From Rapana venosa (Eukaryota > Mollusca > Gastropoda > Neogastropoda > Muricidae), in contig CM054145.1 in NCBI GenBank assembly GCA_028751875.1, positions 12,815,067 to 12,879,066 of the forward strand: DNA of 64,000 nt. Reading direction: 5' to 3'. Shown here piece after piece: positions 55,706 through 64,000 of the stretch (position 1 is its first letter; every line of letters begins with the position of its first letter). The notes under the pieces are model-generated. The model searched no databases. It worked only from the letters and a program-made list of their open reading frames with translations, and was not told the DNA's origin. Made by a program: the position numbers and the translations under genes.

Positions 55706-55995
55706 CCACATTGACACCGCTGTCGTGTTCACATATCATCCCTGAAGTCGGACTGTCACGCCTGGCTGGGCGGCCCAAACGGTCGCATGGGGAAAACATC
55801 TCATCATTGGTCAATGTTAGAGGTGTGGCCGAGGAAGAAAACAGAAGAAAGGAAAAGCACGAAACAGAAAAGCGGGTCACTGTGTCTGACATGGTGCTGT
55901 CTTTTGGGGAATACAGTCAGAGAGAACAAGTCAATCAGATCAAGACTAACACTGCCTGACGTCAAGTCCCTCACCACAGTGTTGCAGCAAGCTGC

Positions 55996-56060
55996 ATTGT
56001 AGTGTAGTGTAGTGTAGTGTTGTGTAGTGTAGTGTAGTGTAGTGTAGTGTAGTGTAGTGT
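55996..56060. repeat. (TGTAG)n pentanucleotide array
   Basis: About 13 units. It is the reverse complement of the (CTACA)n array at 12815-12920. Confidence 0.95.
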
Positions 56061-56061
56061 G

Positions 56062-56412
56062 AACTGCCACGGCACATTTCTGTGCATAAAGTTCGAGCTG
56101 TCTTCCCACAGGAGAGGCCGTCGCCAATAGAGCAGCGCCACCCATTAAAAATGTTCTGTTTTCCTGTGTATTACTTTCCTAAGAGAGTACTTTTCCCCCA
56201 GTTTTTACTCGGAACAACTCTCTTGTTGCTGTGGGCTCTTTTACGTCAGCTGAATGGGCGTTACACACAGGACTTCACTCTATCGTCTCCTCCGAAGAAC
56301 TAGCCCCCAGAACACCACTCAAAATGTAGTGGATAAGGAAATATTGGGGCACACACAGGGATCGAACCCACCTCTGGCTTTCTAGGCAGGCGCGTTACCT
56401 CTAGACCACCGA
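56062..56412 (-). mobile_element. SINE C, minus strand, diverged
   Basis: On the minus strand: TGGTCTAGAGGTAACGCGCC, GTGTTCTGGGGGCTAGTTCT, ACAGCAACAAGAGAGTTGTT, GGGTGGCGCTGCTCTATTGG. More diverged than the copies at 23388 and 41932. Confidence 0.8.
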
Positions 56413-56424
56413 GTATGCTCCAGC

Positions 56425-56600
56425 CATGAAGTGCTAGCACTTCTTGCGCACACGTTAAAACCCGTCCCGCTTTTCGGAAGAGTAGGCCATTGTGTGCCGG
56501 TAGGAATGGATGAAAAAATTAACAAAACTGCATACACACGGGGACTGGATGTAAAAAAACACATGAATGTTTATTCCATTGTCCTCGCAATAAAAGAATA
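56425..56600 (+). mobile_element. SINE B, 3' half
   Basis: CTTGCGCACACGTTAAAACC, GAAGAGTAGGCCATTGTGTG, ACACGGGGACTGGATGTAAA and a TAAAAGAATAAAA end. The head is missing. Confidence 0.8.
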
Positions 56601-56886
56601 AAAGGTAAAAGGTAAAGGAGCCCCATAACCTATAAGGTCGTAGGGGAGCCAGGCGTCAGAGACCTCACTTCTCTAGGGCCAGCATATTGAGGGCGGCGCC
56701 CATCTCCTCTCCCTCGCTGCTTTACCTTCCCTGACACTTAAGATGGCAGATACCCATTTACAGCTGGGGGAACTGTACTGAAGCCAAGGCGCGCAAACGG
56801 TCATCCATCCAACTGGTAACCACGCTCGACGCTGCTTAACTTGGCTGGGGGAAAGCGAGTGCTCCGACCACTGAGCTATCCCGTCC
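56601..56886 (-). mobile_element. SINE A, copy 5
   Basis: Full-length match with a small internal deletion near 56765. Both the tRNA-like A-box (GGGATAGCTCAGTGG on minus) and the 5S-like block are present. Confidence 0.88.
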
Positions 56887-56907
56887 CCCAATAAAAGAAT
56901 ATATGAA

Positions 56908-56909
56908 TA

Positions 56910-56940
<31 letters not shown>

Positions 56941-57163
56941 GGAACTTATATAACGCTATATCTTGCAAAGACAAATCAAAGCGCATGCATTCGACCTAAT
57001 CTTATACAGTCATACAACCAATGACAAATAATCAATAGTTCAAACAGATATTACAAACATGGTACTGCAGACCAAATCTATGAAATAAAATTGCAATAGT
57101 CAAATGTTTTTCAAAAGCACACACACACGCACGCACGCACGCACGCACGCACGTACGCACGCA

Positions 57164-57216
<53 letters not shown>

Positions 57217-57780
57217 GTCATATACTTTAGCAGGGTGATAGGACATGGGTTAGTGAAGGGTGGGATAGTTCTGATATGAAACAGGAGGGGGGAAATCTTA
57301 GGTTTGAAATAAATATGTATTGAGGCTTGATTTAAAAGTGTCATAGCTAGGCTTCTGGCGAAGAGAGAGAGGGAGCTCATTCCAGGTGGATGGATCCGAA
57401 ATAGAGAAAGAGCGGCGGCCAACAGTAGATTGGTTGAATCTAGGTATTCGTAGGCACAAGGTATCTGCAGCAGAGCGGAGGGAACGTGAAGGAGTGTACA
57501 GGTTAAGACATTCACAGAGGTAGGAGGGTGCAGTTTTGTGGAGACATTTGTAACAGAGGGTACTGATCTTATATTCTACTCTCTATGGCACAGGCAGCCA
57601 GTGGAGAGATCGCAAGAGGGGGTAATGTGCTCCGATTTTTTCTTTCTGAGAACTAGTCGAGCTGCGGAGTTTTGTATACGTTGAAGGGAGTGGATAGATG
57701 ATGCTGGCAATAGTCCAGACGTGAAAGAATGAGAGAAGTGACAAGTTTGGCTGTTGCATCGGTAGACAGGTACTTTCGAA
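56908..57780 (-). mobile_element. L2-like LINE, 5'-truncated, with 3' end
   Basis: On the minus strand: LPASSIHSLQRIQNSAARLV with LRKKK (identical wording to the copy at 14500), then HPPGMSSLSLFARSL-type blocks in shifted frames. The 3' UTR ends in ATATAACGCTATATCTTG-type DNA and an ATT repeat at 56908. A (CA)n/(GCAC)n array (57118-57212) has grown in the 3' UTR, at the same relative place as the GTGCGTGCGTG run at 15003-15025 in the plus-strand copy. Confidence 0.85.
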
Positions 57781-57782
57781 TT

Positions 57783-57858
57783 AAAAATAAATACATAAAT
57801 AAATAAAATTAAAATAAATAAATAAATAATAAATAAATAAAAGTAAAATAAATAAAGT
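57783..57858. repeat. (AAAT)n low-complexity
   Basis: AAAT-type units at the broken 5' edge of the L2-like LINE. Confidence 0.85.
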
Positions 57859-58112
57859 GCTATCTTGTCTTGAGGCACACTCCAAGAACCCCCCCCCCTT
57901 CCCCCTTTCTAAAGTTCCAACAAGGATGGTCCTTCCCATCGGCCAACTAACTATGTATTGCTGGCATGGAGGGTGCCACACGTGATGTATCGGCCATGTC
58001 CTAACTGCATTTACAGGTCAGGATTAACACCCTCTAAACACTTCCATTTGGCAGGTGTGGGCTTCTTGTCAGTGCTTTTCAATCTGTCGGAGTTGTTTTC
58101 CTCTGTATGTAT

Positions 58113-58142
58113 GTGCGCGCGCGCGCGCGCGCGTGCGCGCGC

Positions 58143-58175
<33 letters not shown>
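58113..58175. repeat. (GC)n-(TG)n Z-DNA-prone tract
   Basis: About 16 GC units joined to about 14 TG units. Confidence 0.9.
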
Positions 58176-58299
58176 CAGTTCCCTTTAACGTTTCTTGACA
58201 AGTTGTGATATTAAACGAGGAGAAAAAAGAAGGGGGTGGGGGTGGAGAAGGGGAATGAATCTCTATTTATTTATACTCGCTGATTGATAAAAATTTTTT

Positions 58300-58815
58300 T
58301 GCAGAACTTAACTACAATGAACATGGAGTAAAATGTAGTGTTGAACTACAATGAACATGGAGTAAAATGTAGTGTTGAGCTACAATGAACATGGAGTAAA
58401 ATGTAGTGCTGAACTACAATGAACGTGGAGTAAAATGTAGTGTTGAGCTACAATGAACATGGAGTAAAATGTAGTGCTGAAGTACAATGAACATGGAGTA
58501 AAATGTAGTCTTGAACTACAATGAACATGGAGTAAAATGTAGTGCTGAAGTACAATGAACATGGAGTAAACTGTAGTGTTGAACTACAATGAACATGGAG
58601 TAAACTGTAGTGTTGAACTACAATGAACATGGAGTAAAATGTAGTGTTGAACTACAATGAACATGGAGTAAAATGCAGTGCTGAAGTACAATGAACGTGG
58701 AGTACAGTGTCGTGCTGAACTACTGAACAACAGTGAACATGGATTAAAATGTAGTGCTGAAATACTGAACAACAATGAACATGGAGTAAAATGCAGTGCT
58801 GAACTCTACTTAACA
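58300..58815. repeat. 34-bp minisatellite (second array)
   Basis: About fifteen head-to-tail units of 34 bp, core CAATGAACATGGAGTAAAAT. Variant positions (GAAC/GAGC/GAAG, GTGTT/GTGCT, AAAATG/AAACTG) alternate between neighbours. The last units carry an 8-bp insertion (ACTGAACA). Repeating open frames across it are artefacts. Confidence 0.95.
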
Positions 58816-59579
58816 AAACTAGTGATAACAGTGAGCAAAGTATAGAAATTTCATCTACTGACGGAACAGTCTTGCACTGTGTTCTGATATCTCATCATCA
58901 CGAACACCTGTGACTGACTTCTCTTCATCCTGTCTGTCAGTGTTGTTGTCATCTTTGGCATCAAAAATATCCTCGTTGTCAGTGTCCTCATTATGTGCAT
59001 TGAAATTGAAATTGAGAGAGAGTGAGAGAGAGAGAGAGAGCAGTTGATCAGTCAAACGTTCAGACAGACATGTAGACAAGCAGGCAGACAGACAGGCAGA
59101 GCCACAAACAGCAAACCCACTTATCATCGCATTGCTCACATCTGTGCAGCTAATTATCTCAGAATCATGGCAGCAGTCCCCCCCCTCCCCCACCTACACA
59201 CACTTTCTACCCTGAGAGAATGCACTAGGCTAACACCAGGCAGGAATTTGTTACTTCCCTCCCCCTCCCTCCCCATCCCTCCTTCCCTCCCAGCCCATTT
59301 AACAATCTTCCTCCCCCTCTTCCCCGCCTTCTTCTATCCCTCACCCTCAGTCTCCGCCATTGAGGATGTCAGTTGTAGAGAAGTATTGCAGGGCAGGCAG
59401 GAGTGGAGAAGTTAGTGTGGGAGGTACACGTGTGTTATGTAATTAACATCTCGTAACTCTCCTTACACACACTAGTATCAAAGGGGAGGGGAGGGTTTTT
59501 TGGTTTTGTTTTGGCTGCTGTCATTTCTTAGTTGGCTTGGTTTTTGCTTGGGTGCTGTTGTTCGGGTTTTATTCTCCGC
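58816..59579. other. Non-coding spacer
   Basis: Short (GA)n at 59015-59040, CAGA units at 59065-59100, C-rich DNA at 59175-59345. No gene recognised. Confidence 0.4.
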
Positions 59580-61170
59580 CTGTCTAGATTTTAGATCTGT
59601 AGCTCTTACATCTTCTGTGATAAAAACGCTAGAAAAGATCGTAAAATTTCTCATTCTTTCCGCTACAGAGAAAGATCTTGACCCACTACAATTTGCGTCC
59701 AGGTCTCGAAGGGGTGTCGAAGATGCCAAACTATTCATTTTGAACAAGTTGTATAGCCACTTGGAAACACCTGACACTCATGCCAGAATATTGCTCGCTG
59801 ACTTTAGTTCAGCTTTCAATACAATGCATCCTCATGTTCTGGTTTACAAAATGATTTCAAAATTTGACGTAGACAATCAACCTGTTTGTTGGCTAATTAA
59901 ATTTTTAACCAACAGACCACAGCGTGTTTTGGCCAACAAAATATCTTCTTCGGTTAGATTTACCTGCACTGGTTCTCCACAGGGTTGCGTCCTCTCACCA
60001 CTTCTGTACATTCTATACACAGATGATTGCAGAAGCAGCTATGAAAATTCCTTTCTGGTAAAGTTCGCAGACGACAGTGCTCTGTTATCTCTCTTATCCG
60101 GATCAGTCTTAGACCACGGTCCAGCCCTCACCGAGTTCGTACACTGGTGTGACGAGGCCTATCTGGGGCTAAACTGTTTCTAAAACTAATGATCTTCCTA
60201 TCGATTTGAGAAGATCAGGGTATATTTTCAAGAATGTTATTATCCATAATCAACAAGTTGAACACGTTTAGAACTATAAGTATCTGGGAACTGTTTTTGA
60301 CCACAAGTTAAATTGGGACGTGAATACTGACGCTATTGTCAAAAAGCGACAACAACATGTGTATATTCTGAGGAAACTGAACTCATTTTATTGTAGACTA
60401 AAAGATTCTTTCCTTGTTTTACAAGTCTTACATAGAGAGTGTTCTAAGTTTTGCTTTCATTTGTTGGTACAATAACCTTAGTGTTAAAAAACAAGAATGG
60501 CCTGCAAGAATGGCCTGTAAGAATCTGCTACAAAATAATTGGAGGAGAACAAAGAGCTCTCAAGTCGTTCTGCAATCAGCAGCTTGTACGCAGAGCGACT
60601 GCCATTTTGGCCCATCCCTCCCATGCTTTGTTTCCAGAATTTCGGTTGTTGCCTTCGGGACGCTGTTTTCAATGTCCCAACAGCAGAACAAACAGAAAAA
60701 GAAAATCGTTTGTGCCAGTAATCATTCGAATTCTAAATTCACAATGATATTGACTTCCTAGTTGTTACATTTCTCTGAATTACTTGCCTGATTTGTCGTT
60801 GTTATGAGTGTAGTCAATACATATGTGTGTGTATGAAATAAGTATCTGTCTTCTTAGTCAATGGTCCTTAAAACATTGTATTCATACATAAGTGTGGGTG
60901 TGTTCGCGCACGCACGCACGTGCGCGTGTACGTGTATGTGCGTGCGTAAATAATAAGTTTACATGTCCTTCTAGTCAATGATTCTTTTTACATTGTGTTC
61001 CCAATTGGTGTGTGTGTGTTCGTGACCTTTTTATTTGAAGTTATTTTGGAATGTTTTAATCAATATGAAATTATCTTTTTGTGTCTTTTGAGATTTTGAT
61101 TTGTATCAATATCTGTCAGTATTGTAATTGCCTTCATGGGGTGATTAAAGTGTTTTTGACTTGACTTGAC
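59580..61170 (+). mobile_element. Rex1/Babar-like LINE, 5'-truncated
   Basis: ORF 59500-60183 gives RT motifs in order: LDPLQFASRSRRGVEDAKLF, ILLADFSSAFNTMHPHVL, IKFLTNRPQRVLANK, TGSPQGCVLSPLLYILYTDD and FLVKFADDSALLSLL. After frame breaks come FYKSYIESVLSFAFICWYNN and GGEQRALKSFCNQQLVRRAT, then HALFPEFRLLPSGRCF. This is the Rex1 group arrangement. The 3' UTR ends at about 61170 with TTTTTGACTTGACTTGACTG. The RT core is open for about 200 codons, so the copy is relatively young. Confidence 0.85.
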
Positions 61171-61194
61171 TGTCTTTTTTGTAATAGCATGTTG

Positions 61195-61295
61195 TGTGTG
61201 AGATAAGCTCTGTGTGAGAGAACACTGAACACTGAAAAGGTTTTATTGTACTTCGGCCTTGGACCACTATACAAAACATGTTTGGGGAAGGGGGG
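61195..61295 (-). mobile_element. Possible LINE 3' terminus
   Basis: AAGGCCGAAGTACAATAAAA on the minus strand matches the terminus at 62145-62180 (AAGGCCGAAGTACATTAAAT). Only the end is present. Confidence 0.4.
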
Positions 61296-61359
61296 AGGAA
61301 AACATAGCAAAAAACGTTTATATCCATTTCACATTTACAATTCTGCAAGAATACAGGAT

Positions 61360-62130
61360 TAGTCATTATCATCCCCATCATCATCTTCAGCATTTACATA
61401 ATCATCACCATCTTCATTACCTAAGATCAGCAGCTGCAGTATATATCACACAATCTAACCATCATTACTTTCATCCTCTACTCATCATTCAACATCATCA
61501 TCTTCATATCTCGCTATCACCATCTTCTACAACTGTTAGCTCATTTTCGTCACGATTATCATCTTCAATCTCTGCATCATGGTCATAATCATCATCTTCT
61601 ATCATCGTTTCCATGCGTTTATCTTCAAGTTATAATCATCTTTGTCATCACATCTTCATCTTGACATCTCCATCATAGTTACCGCCACCACTATCACCCT
61701 CAACAACCACGCCATCGTTACCATCACCACCATCGTCACCTTAGCATCCACATCAACATCCCTTCACATTTCATCATCATGCCTCCTCCTCCCAAAACAA
61801 CTACATCATCATCGTCCTTTAAGAATAAATAGATAAATAATAAAGGAAAAACATCTTTTTCATTTTCATTTTTCCAAAACACGCGCGCGCGCACAAACAT
61901 ACACACACACACACACATTCTCGTCTTCCCATCTGTAACATTCATCACCATTTTCATCAACACATCATCAATCCCCTCAATACTACTAATTGTCACCTTA
62001 ACCTCTACCTCACCATCTTCAACACCATATTATCATGACTATATTCAACATCTACTAATCCTCGTCAACATCATTGACTCATCATCATATCGTATCATCG
62101 TCAGACCACCCTGCAATACCTGCATCATCC
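61360..62130. repeat. ATC-rich low-complexity tract
   Basis: About 770 bp of imperfect CATCATC/CACCATC/CATCTTC units on the plus strand with few G residues, interrupted at 61800-61920 by AT- and CA-rich DNA. Confidence 0.85.
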
Positions 62131-62134
62131 TTGA

Positions 62135-63725
62135 GAGAGAGAACTGTGAGCGATTTAATGTACTTCGGCCTTAGTCTACATATACCCAGCTGTGGAATGG
62201 GTTGTTAGTACTCATCGAACATGTTGCTAAATTTCAAACATACAACAATCCAACTAGAACAGAAAAATTGGCTGGAACTGAAACCAAAAATACATAGAAA
62301 AAATTACATACGTGCAACATAACCCTGTGCTTGACCAGGATGTAAATTCAAGACATCTCGAGTGCACTATCAAAAAAAAAATAATCAATCAGCCAAGCTC
62401 ACAAAACAACCTCAATAACATAATTATGTTAAATTGTATATAATATTACTTCTTTGTTAACTGAGTGGAAAGACATATCGGAGACACTGTGCATCTTGTG
62501 AATATTGATACTTGCAGCAACATATGGATGGAATCTTAGTTAAATTACCCAAGAATTTATTTCTAAGATCCGAATACATGGGACAATCAAAGAGAAAATG
62601 CTGTTCGTCTTCGGTGACTGACATACAAAAAGGACAGTTTTTGTTTTGCAGAGAATCGCTGTAACGATGCACTTTGCATTTAGTGGCAGGACATTAAATC
62701 GTACTTGAGACACAGCAACCCTAAAGCAGTAGGTATCAATGCATTTATGTATTTTTCTCTTTCAAAAATGGTTTTAAATGATCTATAGTCATATATCTAT
62801 TGCGATCTTCAATTGTGGAAACCACTCTTGTATAGGGTATCAACAAGTCTCTGCTTAAATAGACGTAAGAAAGCTTTAACATCCCCCACGCCTTGCTGTA
62901 TCCAGACAAACTGGGAACCTGTCTGACATAAAATTTCTCTTACTTTTGTGTTCCCCAGCAATGCTTTCCAGTTTATCTAGGTTAAGCAACATCTGATAAG
63001 CCTTGTAGGGTAGTCTTGTAGTTTCCATTTGTAACAGCCTAAACCAATATCGCAATGCAGAAACACAAGAATTAACATATAGAGGATATCTCCCCAAATC
63101 ACCATAAATCATCTTATTTGGAGTTTTTACTGGAACACTCAGGAATCTTTTACAGACTAACATATGTACTTTTTCTAAATGGTCTAGCTTGGTCAAACCC
63201 CAAATTTCGGATGCATAAAGTAAAACAGATTGTATTTTAGCGTCAAATATTTTAAATAACGTAATAGCGGTCATTTCCTTATATTTTGGAAGGCTTTATT
63301 CAGTTGCACAGCTGCTTCTTGCCCTTAGTTGCTAGATGTTCAGTTCCTTTCTTCATGCTGATCATTGTCGTAAAATTAAACCCTAAATAGCAATAACTAT
63401 TTACAACATCTAGTTTTTTACCGTCAAAAATCCATTGCTCATGTTGGCCTAAGTAACCCCCTTTTCTAAAAACATTGACTTTTGTTTTTTCAGTATTAAC
63501 ATATAATTTAATTTCCTTACAGCATCTATGTAATACATTTAGTTGATTTTGAAGGCCACCTGGAGTTGTTGATAACAAAGCCACATCATCGGCAAAAAGT
63601 AGGATAAACAACTCAATACCACCTGGAAGCATTTGTATGCCATGTTTACCTTCAGCATTCATGTGGTCAGCCAGCTGATTTATAAAAATAGAGAATAATG
63701 TAGGGCTCAAGACGCAACCTTGCCT
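62135..63725 (-). mobile_element. Family K LINE, RT to 3' end, minus strand
   Basis: On the minus strand: SPTLFSIFINQLADHMNAEG, LFILLFADDVALLSTTPGGL (catalytic FADD), KTKVNVFRKGGYLG and NSYCYLGFNFT (63300-63710). Then 62876-63274 has LLYASEIWGLTKLDHLEKVH, CKRFLSVPVKTPNKMIYGDL and GRYP. 62457-62672 has the knuckle CPFCMSVTEDEQHFLFDC. The 3' UTR ends near 62140 with AAGGCCGAAGTACATTAAAT. One frameshift separates the two main ORFs. The RT N-terminal half is missing. It is the best-preserved member of the family here. Confidence 0.85.
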
Positions 63726-63819
63726 TACAGCAAGTGGACATTAAAAAAATTCTGTAAATCATTGTTTGTACGCCACATGACAGTAATGCACAATACATTG
63801 ATTTCAAGTATACCATAAA

Positions 63820-64000
63820 CTGTGTGTGTGTGTGTGTGTGTGTTGTGTGTGTGTGTGTGTGTGTGAGAGAGAGGGGAGAGAGAGGAGAGAGAGAGAGAGA
63901 GAGAGAGGAGATGAGCTCTGTTTGTGTGTTGTGTGTGTAATGAGCTCTGTGTGTGAGGAGAGAGAGAGAGAGAGAGGAGAGAGAGACGAGAAGAGAGAGA
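63820..64000. repeat. (TG)n and (GA)n tract at the right edge
   Basis: TG units 63820-63865, then GA/GAGGA units to the end of the window. Confidence 0.9.

Noticed and set aside
59500..59579. Start of the Rex1-like ORF at the first ATG (hydrophobic leader)
   Set aside because: The first 25-30 codons are G/T-rich flanking DNA read in frame. The recognisable RT sequence begins later, so this is not a signal peptide.

Overview
This 64-kb window is eukaryotic, repeat-rich genomic DNA. There are no operons, ribosome-binding sites or dense ORFs. The few host coding blocks are short exons bounded by GT and AG splice signals, and most of the rest is retroelement relics and microsatellites. The mix (RTE, L2/CR1-like, Rex1-like and I-clade LINEs, a DIRS relic, tRNA-derived SINEs ending in a GCGCTATATAAATTCC-ATT repeat tail, very dense CA/GA/TA/ATT microsatellites) suggests a marine invertebrate. 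I infer a mollusc, probably a gastropod; the species cannot be read from the sequence.

Host genes. (1) Between 8651 and 18141 on the plus strand lie seven exon-like blocks of an ankyrin-repeat protein ending in a SOCS box, i.e. an ASB-family (Cullin5 E3 ligase adaptor) gene. Two splice junctions keep phase (exons 4-5 and 6-7). At least four other places break the frame, so it is a decayed copy or is damaged by base-level errors. (2) At 41408-41564 (+) is one convincing first coding exon of a Ras-like small GTPase (RERG/RASL type). It ends exactly at the P-loop GKS with a GTGAGT donor. No downstream exon was recognised in the remaining 22 kb.

Layout. 1-1.4 kb: microsatellites, a SINE and an 80-bp-arm hairpin. 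1.8-5.6 kb: a minus-strand RTE LINE (endonuclease plus RT) split by a plus-strand RTE LINE. 6.5-8.5 kb: a LINE tail, two SINE A copies and a 5S-rRNA-like sequence. 8.6-18.1 kb: the ASB locus, with a 34-bp minisatellite, a (CTACA)n array and an L2-like LINE in its introns. 18.1-20.3 kb: a cluster of tRNA SINEs (SINE B). 21.9-25.8 kb: a DIRS relic, SINE C, a pogo/Tigger transposon remnant with a PIP-box, and a 75-bp-arm palindrome. 26.2-30.9 kb: a nearly full-length but decayed LINE (family K) carrying two insertions with visible target-site duplications. 33.2-34.2 kb: a Mutator-like transposase relic. 35-38 kb: LINE C-termini, one with an RNase H domain. 38-49.8 kb: mostly low-complexity DNA plus the GTPase exon and SINE C. 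50.5-54.7 kb: family K and I-clade LINE pieces. 54.7-57.8 kb: a pile-up of SINEs and an L2-like LINE. 58.3-58.8 kb: a second 34-bp minisatellite. 59.5-61.2 kb: a Rex1-like LINE. 61.4-62.1 kb: an ATC-rich tract. 62.1-63.7 kb: a minus-strand family K LINE.

The most interesting signal is SINE A (five copies, all reading on the minus strand). Its head joins a tRNA-like A-box to a stretch matching the internal promoter half of 5S rRNA. One copy is immediately preceded by a separate, nearly full-length 5S-rRNA-like sequence (8358-8480). A second theme is that SINE B and SINE C copies end in the same 3' tail as the L2-like LINE, which implies that this LINE mobilises them. I could run no searches; family names rest on motif recognition by eye.
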